Position numbers and translations under genes: made by a program. This document shows, piece by piece, positions 53,970 to 61,345 of a stretch of DNA of 64,000 bases. The stretch is from NCBI RefSeq assembly GCF_029892045.1, contig NZ_CP120368.1, positions 1,548,001-1,612,000 of the forward strand. Direction: 5' to 3'. Under the pieces are notes generated by a model, which was not told the origin of the DNA, ran no database searches, and worked only from the letters and a program-made list of their open reading frames with translations. The DNA is from Sinorhizobium numidicum. Lineage in GTDB: Bacteria; Pseudomonadota; Alphaproteobacteria; Rhizobiales; Rhizobiaceae. The first letter of the stretch is position 1, and each line of letters starts with the position of its first letter.

Positions 53970-54770
53970 ATGCTCGCGGGTGAATTCAAGTCTCTTAAGA
54001 TTGCCGTGCTGAGTATGTCGCTGGCAGTTGGCGCAGCCGCAGGGCCGGTGCGGGCCTTCGATCCCGGGGCCGGCATCAGCAAAGAATCCGGTCCGTTCGC
54101 CCTCTTCAAGTTCGGTTTCTCCGCCTACAAGAACGGCAGGAAGGACGAGGCGGTTGAAGCCTATCGTTATGCCGCCGAGAAGGGGCACACCGGGTCGCGC
54201 TGGGCGCTCGCGAACATGTATGCCTATGGCGATGGTGTCGCCGAGAACGACCTCGAAGCCTTCAAGATCTATAGCGAGATTGCCCAGCAGGGCGTCGAAC
54301 CCGGCTCCGAGGACACGGGATACTTCGTCAATGCGTTGATTTCGCTTGCGGGCTACTATCGGCGCGGCATTCCTGATAGCCCGGTGAAAGTGGACCTATC
54401 ACAGGCCCGGCAGCTGTATTTCCAGGCGGCGTCGACTTTCGGCGTTGCGGAAGCGCAGTTTCAGCTTGCGCGGATGCTGCTCTCGGGCGAGGGGGGCAGC
54501 GTCAACGTCCAGCAGGCCAAGAAGTGGCTGAACCGCGCGCGCAAGAATGGCCATGCCGGCGCAATGGGCGTTTTCGGAAACGTCATCTTTCAGGAGGGCC
54601 AGACCGTTCGCGGGCTCGCCTACATGACCGCGGCACTCGACCAGTGTTCGCCCAAGGACAGGCCCTGGCTCCAGGCGATGCAGGAGCAGGCTTTTTCCCT
54701 CGCCACCGAGGACGACCGCCGCGTGGCGATCGTGATGTCGCAGAACATGCACCTGCAGGCAGACGACTGA
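53970..54770 (+). CDS. exoR: ExoR, periplasmic inhibitor of the ExoS/ChvI two-component system
   Basis: The 266-residue precursor has a signal peptide (MLAGEFKSLKIAVLSMSLAV to PVRA) and a mature domain of Sel1-type helical repeats, for example GHTGSRWALANMYAYGDGVA and FGVAEAQFQLARMLLSGEGG. ExoR binds the sensor ExoS in the periplasm and keeps it off. Loss or proteolysis of ExoR at acid pH switches the cell to succinoglycan production and low motility, which is essential for nodule invasion (established in S. meliloti; the Agrobacterium counterpart controls virulence). ATG 53970 is chosen; GTG 53967 is adjacent. A long leader precedes it and a RIME-like repeat follows. Confidence 0.95.
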   Translation: MLAGEFKSLKIAVLSMSLAVGAAAGPVRAFDPGAGISKESGPFALFKFGFSAYKNGRKDEAVEAYRYAAEKGHTGSRWALANMYAYGDGVAENDLEAFKIYSEIAQQGVEPGSEDTGYFVNALISLAGYYRRGIPDSPVKVDLSQARQLYFQAASTFGVAEAQFQLARMLLSGEGGSVNVQQAKKWLNRARKNGHAGAMGVFGNVIFQEGQTVRGLAYMTAALDQCSPKDRPWLQAMQEQAFSLATEDDRRVAIVMSQNMHLQADD

Positions 54771-54798
54771 GCTCGCCGACCCAGTGGCCGAGAATTAC

Positions 54799-54904
54799 TG
54801 CATAATTCCTTAAATCGGAATCGATTTAAGGACCAAATTATACAGCAATTCGAAATGCCACCGCGATCTTTGCGCGCCTGAATCGACGCGCGGCGCCGTA
54901 GGAA
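54799..54904 (+). repeat. RIME-like palindromic repeat
   Basis: Module A has an 11-bp perfect dyad, TCCTTAAATCG (54807-54817) and CGATTTAAGGA (54822-54832). Module B is ACAGCAATTCGAAATGCC. The module C stem has a T-A to C-G replacement relative to other copies. It lies between convergent exoR and xthA. Confidence 0.82.
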
Positions 54905-54945
54905 CGCGGCTGCGGGCGGTAACCGGGCACGTTCGTCGTCCCGCT

Positions 54946-55737
54946 TTACTCGAGCTCGAACGCAAACTCCCCTGCGACCGGAACGTGATCGGACGGTTTT
55001 TCCCACGATCGGACGTGCTTTTCGATCGATGTCGACAGGAGCTTGTCGGCCGCTTCCGGCGACAGCATCAGATGGTCGATCCGGATGCCGAAATTCTTCT
55101 GCCAGCATCCCGCCTGGTAATCCCAAAATGAATAGAGCGGCACTTCGTCCGAGGTCGCGCGCACCGCGTCGGTGAACCCGAGATTGCGAAGGCGCCGGAA
55201 TGCCGCCCGCGTTTCAGGCAGGAAGAGCGCGTCATTTTGCCAGACCTTGACGTCCCAGCAGTCATGGGCTTCCGGAATGACATTGTAGTCGCCTGCGAGG
55301 ATAAGCGGTTCCTCGAGCCGCAGTCTCTGCTCGGCGAAGCCTGCCAGCCGCTGCATCCATCCGAGTTTATAGGCATATTTTTCCGTACTCACCGGGTTCC
55401 CGTTCGGCAGATAAAGGCAGCACACACGAATAGCCCCGCCGCTGACGGAAAAGACGCCTTCGATGAACCGCGACTGCTCGTCCGAATCATCTCCCGGCAG
55501 CCCGCGATTGACCTCGTCCGGCCGCAGCTTCGAAAGCAGGGCGACGCCGTTGAAGCCCTTCTGTCCGTGCGTCTCCACATGGTAGCCGAGGGCTTCGATC
55601 TCGCTCCGCGGAAACGCCTCATCGACCGCTTTGATCTCCTGCAGGCAAGCAATGTCGGGATTCGATGCCTTCAGCCACGCGACGAGACCGTCGATCCGCG
55701 CCTTGACGCCGTTGATATTCCAGGTGGCGATCTTCAT
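54946..55737 (-). CDS. xthA: Exodeoxyribonuclease III (AP endonuclease)
   Basis: The 263-residue ExoIII/AP endonuclease removes abasic sites in base-excision repair. It has the family motifs MKIATWNINGVKARI (Asn), CLQEIKAVDEAFP (metal-binding Glu), ILAGDYNVIPEAHD (Asp/Asn) and, near the C-terminus, RIDHLMLS and KPSDHVPV (catalytic His). Length is standard. It is divergent from cls across 206 bp and convergent with exoR. Confidence 0.95.
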   Translation of the reverse strand: MKIATWNINGVKARIDGLVAWLKASNPDIACLQEIKAVDEAFPRSEIEALGYHVETHGQKGFNGVALLSKLRPDEVNRGLPGDDSDEQSRFIEGVFSVSGGAIRVCCLYLPNGNPVSTEKYAYKLGWMQRLAGFAEQRLRLEEPLILAGDYNVIPEAHDCWDVKVWQNDALFLPETRAAFRRLRNLGFTDAVRATSDEVPLYSFWDYQAGCWQKNFGIRIDHLMLSPEAADKLLSTSIEKHVRSWEKPSDHVPVAGEFAFELE

Positions 55738-55943
55738 GGGGCAGAACTGCCTTTCTTGTCGGTGAATCCTTGCAAGCGATTGGTTGTAGCGGCTGCGAAT
55801 TCTTTTGACAAATCTGATACCTGGAACAATTGTGCCGTCAAAGACCGGGCGAGCGTACGGCGATTTCCCGGTGCCTCTGGGCGCTTGATGCAGCCGAGAG
55901 TGGCGGAATTGATTCCGCTTGGCGTCCGTCTATAGTCCCGCGC

Positions 55944-57407
55944 ATGATTGCTTTCGTAGACAACTATTGGCCTCATTTTCTGGCGCTGCTGTCCTTCGCC
56001 TTGGGCGTGCCGGCAATCATCCATGCGGCAATGACCAAGGACGATGTGCGCGCCGCTGCCGGCTGGGTCGGCGTGGTCCTCCTATCGCCGGTTATCGGCG
56101 CCGCTATTTATGCCGTCGCGGGCATCAACCGCATGCGCCGCTCGTCGATCGGTCTGCAGCGTTCGCTCCTGCGTTCGACCGGACCGGATCAGTTCGGCCG
56201 CTTCGATATTACCCACGACGACGTGGCCCGCCGCTTCGGCCAGCGCTTCGCGGCGATGAAGATTCTTGGCGATCGAGTCGCGCGCTTTACGATGTCGACC
56301 GGAAATCGCATCACCATGTTGGAAGGCGGCGACGATGTTTATTCGGCAATGCTCGATGCGATCGCCGGCGCACGCCGCAGCATCCTGCTGGAAAGCTACA
56401 TTTTCGATCGCGATCCGATCGGGCTGCGTTTTGCCGACGCCCTGATCGCCGCCGTGAAACGGGGCGTCAGTGTTCGCGTTCTGATCGACGCCGTCGGTGC
56501 GCGTTATTCCGTGCCGAGCATTGTGGGCTACCTGAAGGAGGGCGGCGTGCCGATTGCGGTCTTCAACGGCAACATCATCATGGGCCTGCGGCTGCCTTAT
56601 GCCAATTTGCGAACCCACCGCAAGGTCATCGTGGTCGACGGCGCGATTGCTTTCGCCGGCGGCATGAACATCCGGGCGGGTTTCACGACGGAGCTTGCGG
56701 GCAAGGAGGCGTCTTTCGACACCCATTTCCTTGTTACCGGCCCGATCGTCGCCGACATATTCCAGGTCGCCGCGGAAGATTGGCAGTTTTCGAGCGGTGA
56801 GGTCCTCTCGGGCGACACCTGGCAGTTGGCTGACCTTCCGGAGGAAGAGGATTTACCAACGGTGCTGATGCGCGCCGTGCCTACCGGGCCCGACAGTACC
56901 AACGAGACGAACCATAAGATGCTGATGGGAGCGTTTTCGATCGCGCGAAACCATATCCGGCTGATGTCGCCCTATTTCCTGCCGGACAAGGAACTCGTCA
57001 GCGCACTGGTGACGGCGGCAAGAAGGGGGGTCGAGGTCGATATAGTCGTGCCGGCGATCAACAATCTGACCCTCGTCGACCGAGCGATGACCGCGCAATT
57101 CGACCAGGTGCTGAAAGGCCACTGCCGCGTATGGCGCGCCCGGGGAGTATTCAACCATTCGAAGCTGATGGTCGTGGACGAACGTTGGACCTATGTCGGT
57201 TCAACCAATCTCGACCCGCGCTCTCTGCGCCTCAATTTCGAGTTCGATCTCGAAGTTCTCGATGAGGCGTTTGCGCGCTCCGTCAGCGAGAAAATCTGCA
57301 CGCTCATTACGACCGCCGAGGAGGTAACGCTTGCAGGGCTTCGCGCGCAACCTTTCGCGAACCGACTGGCAAATCGCTTGCTCTGGCTGGGATCACCCTA
57401 TCTCTAG
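55944..57407 (+). CDS. cls: Cardiolipin synthase (phospholipase D superfamily)
   Basis: The 487-residue membrane-anchored enzyme has two N-terminal membrane helices (about 8-28 and 38-60). Two HKD motifs follow, H225-x-K227-x4-D232 (HRKVIVVDGA) and H405-x-K407-x4-D412 (HSKLMVVDER), with GSTNLDPRS after the second. It condenses two phosphatidylglycerols to cardiolipin. The ATG at 55944 (MIAFVDNYWPHFLALL) begins the first helix; the upstream frame lacks a ribosome site. A two-part palindromic element overlaps its end and separates it from convergent erpA. Confidence 0.93.
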   Translation: MIAFVDNYWPHFLALLSFALGVPAIIHAAMTKDDVRAAAGWVGVVLLSPVIGAAIYAVAGINRMRRSSIGLQRSLLRSTGPDQFGRFDITHDDVARRFGQRFAAMKILGDRVARFTMSTGNRITMLEGGDDVYSAMLDAIAGARRSILLESYIFDRDPIGLRFADALIAAVKRGVSVRVLIDAVGARYSVPSIVGYLKEGGVPIAVFNGNIIMGLRLPYANLRTHRKVIVVDGAIAFAGGMNIRAGFTTELAGKEASFDTHFLVTGPIVADIFQVAAEDWQFSSGEVLSGDTWQLADLPEEEDLPTVLMRAVPTGPDSTNETNHKMLMGAFSIARNHIRLMSPYFLPDKELVSALVTAARRGVEVDIVVPAINNLTLVDRAMTAQFDQVLKGHCRVWRARGVFNHSKLMVVDERWTYVGSTNLDPRSLRLNFEFDLEVLDEAFARSVSEKICTLITTAEEVTLAGLRAQPFANRLANRLLWLGSPYL

Positions 57408-57530
57408 AGCGGCATGAGAGGCGGCATGAGAGAAAGTGCGTGCAGTTTTTCGCCCGCATCCCCGTTCTAACTTACTGGAACGATCAGGTTTATGCTTTTG
57501 GGTCGATTCGACCCAAAAGCATAATGATCA
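57405..57530. repeat. Second palindromic intergenic element (two-part)
   Basis: A 17-bp perfect arm TTATGCTTTTGGGTCGA (57490-57506) and its complement (57508-57524) are separated by one base, with outer GATCA/TGATC. Upstream lies a GCGGCATGAGAG tandem and a CGCCCGCATCCC stretch. The layout recalls a common rhizobial intergenic repeat different from the RIME-like family, and it may also end cls and erpA transcription. Confidence 0.7.
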
Positions 57531-57582
57531 AACGGAAATGCATTGCTGAATCGCGCCCGCCGCGTTGCGCAACCGTTGTTCG

Positions 57583-57915
57583 TCAGATCGAGAAGCTTGT
57601 TCCGCAGCCGCAGCTTGCAACCGCGTTCGGATTCTTGATCTGAAAGGACTGGCCGAGCAGGTTGTCGACGAAATCGATTTCCGAGCCGCCCATATAGATG
57701 AGGGAAAGACTGTCGATCAGGACCTTCGCGTTGCCCTTTTCGAGAACGAGGTCGTCCTCATTCTCTGCGTCTACCAGATCGAATTTATAGGAGAAGCCGG
57801 AGCAGCCCCCGCCTTCGACGGAGACGCGCATCGCTTTTTTATCTTTTTCAGCCTGGAGAATTGCGGCAATGCGGTTGGCCGCCGCGTCCGAAAGCGTCAC
57901 TGTTTCCTGCGTCAT
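57583..57915 (-). CDS. erpA: Iron-sulfur cluster insertion protein ErpA (A-type carrier)
   Basis: The 110-residue A-type carrier has the three conserved cysteines C38 (GGGCSGF), C102 and C104 (SCGCGTSFSI) that hold or transfer an Fe-S cluster. The start at 57915 (MTQETVTLSDAAA) has GGAGG upstream. ErpA is preferred over IscA because no isc or suf genes surround it, but the two cannot be strictly separated by sequence here. It is convergent with cls and divergent from dgt, with a RIME-like repeat in the divergent gap. Confidence 0.9.
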   Translation of the reverse strand: MTQETVTLSDAAANRIAAILQAEKDKKAMRVSVEGGGCSGFSYKFDLVDAENEDDLVLEKGNAKVLIDSLSLIYMGGSEIDFVDNLLGQSFQIKNPNAVASCGCGTSFSI

Positions 57916-57963
57916 GTCTGCCTCCAACCGGGGTCAAGAACCGGAGAGATTGATTTTTCGCCT

Positions 57964-58045
57964 TACAGCGCCGCGTCTTTTCACGCGCACAAATGTCGCT
58001 GTAACACCTTGAAACTGCTGCACGGTTTAAGGAACCATGCCGTAG
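57964..58045 (-). repeat. RIME-like palindromic repeat, inverted, truncated
   Basis: Read on the minus strand it retains about half of module A (ATGGTTCCTTAAACCG), module B (GCAGTTTCAAGGTGTTACAG) and a decayed module C. The flanking TACAGCG (57964-57970) and CGCTGTA (57997-58003) pair. It lies between divergent erpA and dgt. Confidence 0.72.
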
Positions 58046-58209
58046 CGTTACAATCGCCCCAGAGGACAAGTCAGCTTCACGATTCTCCGTCAAGCCCTTG
58101 TTCTTCCGCGAGGATCATGCGGCAAATCCCTCGCCGCTTTCCTGTAACGTGTACTATAGGTATGAAGGCTTGAATGTCCCGTCAATGGGATGACCTGCGC
58201 AGGTGTGAA

Positions 58210-59427
58210 ATGACCTTCGATAGACAGACCCTCGGATTCGGCTATGGCGAACACGCAGTTTTTGCTTCGGATCCATGGGCCTCACGCGGCAGGCTCTATC
58301 CCGAATCCGCCAGCCCGACGCGTTCCGATTTCCAGCGCGATCGCGATCGAATCGTCCATACGACGGCTTTCCGGCGGCTGAAGCACAAGACGCAGGTGTT
58401 CATAGCCGCGGATGGCGACCATTATCGGACGCGCCTGACGCACACGATTGAAGTGGCCCAGATCGCACGAGCACTGGCGCGGGCCCTCAAGCTCGACGAG
58501 GATTTGGCGGAGGGCGTCGCTCTCGTCCATGACTTCGGCCACACGCCGTTCGGCCATACCGGCGAGGATGCATTGCACGACGCGCTAAAGCCCTATGGCG
58601 GCTTCGACCACAACGCCCAGTCGCTGCGGATCGTCACCAAGCTGGAGCGGCGCTATGCGGAATTCGACGGGTTGAATCTCACTTGGGAGAGTCTCGAAGG
58701 TCTCGTCAAGCACAACGGCCCGCTGATGACGCAGGACGGGCAGGGAACGCGTGGCCCGGTTCCGCAGCCGATTCTCGACTATTGCGCCATTCACGATCTC
58801 GAACTTGCGAGCTTTGCCAGCCTTGAAGCGCAGGTTGCCGCAATCGCCGACGATATCGCCTATAATACCCACGATATCGACGACGGCTTACGTGCCGGTT
58901 ATCTCACTTTCGAGATGCTGGAAGAGGTTCCGTTTCTCGCCCGCCTGATGCGCGAGGTACACGATCGCTATCCGGGGCTGGAAAGCAGCCGCTTCACGCA
59001 TGAGATCATGCGACGGCAGATCACGGCGATGGTGGAGGATGTCATTGGCGTTGCGCAGGAGCGGCTCGAAGAAATTCGGCCGCAAAGCGTACGTGACGTG
59101 CGTATGGCTGGCAAAGTCATCGCGACCTTCTCGGAGGCGATGAGCGAAACCGATCGACAGATCAAGAATATGCTCATGATGCGGATCTATCGTCATCCCG
59201 ATGTGATGCGCGTGCGGCAGGGGGCGGCGTCGATCGTCACCGATCTCTACCGAGCTTTCATGACCGATCCGCTGTTGATGAAAGAACACTACTGGATCGA
59301 TCAGATCGCGGGGATGGCGGAGCCGGCGAGAGCCCGCCACGTGGGAGACTATCTTGCGGGCATGACGGATACTTTCGCGATCAGCGTGCACAGGCGTTTG
59401 TTTGACCATACGCCCGATTTGCGATAG
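58210..59427 (+). CDS. dgt: Deoxyguanosinetriphosphate triphosphohydrolase-like protein
   Basis: The 405-residue HD-domain hydrolase releases triphosphate from dNTPs. The metal ligands are seen in [14 protein letters not shown], the HD pair of [15 protein letters not shown], and a later D in [16 protein letters not shown]. The N-terminal [11 protein letters not shown] block is typical of the alphaproteobacterial type 2 subfamily. The start at 58210 ([15 protein letters not shown]) gives the family length; an in-frame ATG at 58174 would add 12 atypical residues. argS follows after 94 bp, a conserved pairing in rhizobia. Confidence 0.93.
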   Translation: MTFDRQTLGFGYGEHAVFASDPWASRGRLYPESASPTRSDFQRDRDRIVHTTAFRRLKHKTQVFIAADGDHYRTRLTHTIEVAQIARALARALKLDEDLAEGVALVHDFGHTPFGHTGEDALHDALKPYGGFDHNAQSLRIVTKLERRYAEFDGLNLTWESLEGLVKHNGPLMTQDGQGTRGPVPQPILDYCAIHDLELASFASLEAQVAAIADDIAYNTHDIDDGLRAGYLTFEMLEEVPFLARLMREVHDRYPGLESSRFTHEIMRRQITAMVEDVIGVAQERLEEIRPQSVRDVRMAGKVIATFSEAMSETDRQIKNMLMMRIYRHPDVMRVRQGAASIVTDLYRAFMTDPLLMKEHYWIDQIAGMAEPARARHVGDYLAGMTDTFAISVHRRLFDHTPDLR

Positions 59428-59521
59428 GGACCCGCCCGGAGGCTGCAGGTTCCCCGGGGAGCCCGGCCTCCTTTGAGTTTTGCGCAATTCTCCAGTGCAA
59501 CTGGAAAAGCGGACGGATCAG

Positions 59522-61282
59522 ATGAATCTTTTCACAGACTTCGAATCAAGAATTAAAAACATTCTCGAAACCCTTGATATCGTGCGTGAAAAGCGATCCG
59601 AACTTGACTTCGGGCGCATCAATGTCGAGCCGCCTCGCGATGCAAGCCATGGCGATGTGGCGACCAACGCGGCGATGGTGCTCGCAAAGCCGCTGGGCAT
59701 GAATCCGCGCGCCCTCGCAGACCTTATCGTTGAGAAACTGCGACAGGATGCCGAGGTCACAGAGGTCTCCGTTGCCGGCCCTGGTTTCATCAATGTCCGC
59801 TTGTCCGTCTCCTATTGGCAGAAACTTCTGTCCGCCGTAGTGCGGGCAGGTATCGACTATGGGCGCAGCACCGTTGGCGCCGGGCGGAAGGTGAACGTCG
59901 AATACGTCTCGGCCAATCCGACCGGTCCGATGCACGTCGGCCATTGCCGCGGCGCGGTTGTCGGCGATGCGCTTGCCAACCTTCTTGCCTTTGCCGGGTA
60001 CGACGTGACTAAGGAATACTACATCAACGACGCCGGCTCGCAGATCGATGTACTCGCCCGGTCGGCATTCATGCGTTACCGCGAGGCGCTGGGTGAGGAT
60101 ATCGGCGAGATTGCTGCCGGTCTTTATCCCGGCGACTATCTCATGCCGGTCGGTGAGGCGCTCGCGGACGAATTCGGCACGAGCCTCAGGATCATGCCGG
60201 ACGAAAAATGGATGCCGTTGGTCAAGGAGCGCGTGATCGACGCGATGATGGCGATGATCCGGGAGGATCTGGCGGCGCTGAACGTCAATCACGACGTCTT
60301 CTTTTCCGAACGCACCTTGCATGACAATGGCGCGACGCCGATCCGCACGGCTATCAACGACCTCACCTTCAAGGGTCATGTCTACAAGGGCACGTTGCCG
60401 CCGCCGAAAGGGCAACTGCCTGAGGATTGGGAAGATCGCGAGCAGACGCTCTTCCGTTCGACAGAGGTTGGCGACGATATCGACCGACCCCTGATCAAGT
60501 CCGACGGGACTTATACCTATTTCGCGGCCGACGTTGCTTACTTCAAGGACAAGTTCGATCGTGGTTTTCACGAGATGATCTATGTGCTCGGCGCCGATCA
60601 CGGTGGCTATGTCAAACGGCTGGAGGCGCTGGCGCGCGCGGTTTCCGGGGGAGCGGCGGAGCTCACGGTGCTGCTGTGCCAGCTCGTCAAACTCTATCGC
60701 AATGGCGAACCGGTCAAGATGTCCAAACGGTCGGGCGACTTCGTCACCCTGCGTGAGGTGGTCGACGAAGTCGGCCGCGATCCGGTTCGTTTCATGATGA
60801 TTTACCGGAAAAATACCGAGCCGCTCGACTTCGATTTTGCCAAGGTGACGGAACAGTCAAAGGACAATCCGGTCTTCTACGTGCAATACGCGCATGCGCG
60901 CTGCCGTTCTGTCTTCCGTCAGGCCGCCGAGGCGTTCCCTGATCTCGATTTGTCTTCGGTCGATCTTGCCAATGCAGTGATCGGAAAGCTCGTTGATCCC
61001 ACCGAAATGCAGCTTGTCGCCAAGCTGGCAGAATATCCGCGCGTGGTCGAGGCGGCAGCACTCTCTCACGAGCCGCACCGAATCGCTTTTTACCTGTATG
61101 ATCTTGCTGCGGTCTTCCATGGACACTGGAACAAAGGTAAAGAAAATCCGGACTTACGCTTTGTTAACGATAAGAACAGAGAATTGAGCATTGCCAGACT
61201 CGGGCTGGTGCATGCTGTCGCCTCGGTATTGAAGTCGGGCCTGTCCATTACAGGCACCTCAGCGCCGGAAGAGATGCGGTAA
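59522..61282 (+). CDS. argS: Arginine-tRNA ligase
   Basis: The 586-residue class Ia synthetase has an N-terminal Add-1 domain (about 1-95), the HIGH-type motif in [16 protein letters not shown] near residue 130, and [10 protein letters not shown] near 400. The C-terminal DALR anticodon-binding domain ends [10 protein letters not shown]. The start at 59522 ([13 protein letters not shown]) has a GGACGGA site; an ATG at 59480 would add 14 residues without family support. It lies between dgt and the SPOR-type gene as in other rhizobia. Confidence 0.97.
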   Translation: MNLFTDFESRIKNILETLDIVREKRSELDFGRINVEPPRDASHGDVATNAAMVLAKPLGMNPRALADLIVEKLRQDAEVTEVSVAGPGFINVRLSVSYWQKLLSAVVRAGIDYGRSTVGAGRKVNVEYVSANPTGPMHVGHCRGAVVGDALANLLAFAGYDVTKEYYINDAGSQIDVLARSAFMRYREALGEDIGEIAAGLYPGDYLMPVGEALADEFGTSLRIMPDEKWMPLVKERVIDAMMAMIREDLAALNVNHDVFFSERTLHDNGATPIRTAINDLTFKGHVYKGTLPPPKGQLPEDWEDREQTLFRSTEVGDDIDRPLIKSDGTYTYFAADVAYFKDKFDRGFHEMIYVLGADHGGYVKRLEALARAVSGGAAELTVLLCQLVKLYRNGEPVKMSKRSGDFVTLREVVDEVGRDPVRFMMIYRKNTEPLDFDFAKVTEQSKDNPVFYVQYAHARCRSVFRQAAEAFPDLDLSSVDLANAVIGKLVDPTEMQLVAKLAEYPRVVEAAALSHEPHRIAFYLYDLAAVFHGHWNKGKENPDLRFVNDKNRELSIARLGLVHAVASVLKSGLSITGTSAPEEMR

Positions 61283-61345
61283 GTAGTGTCACCATTTCCC
61301 CACAATGCACTGGCAAATCAACGCAGGCAATTGTGAGTGGAGAGT

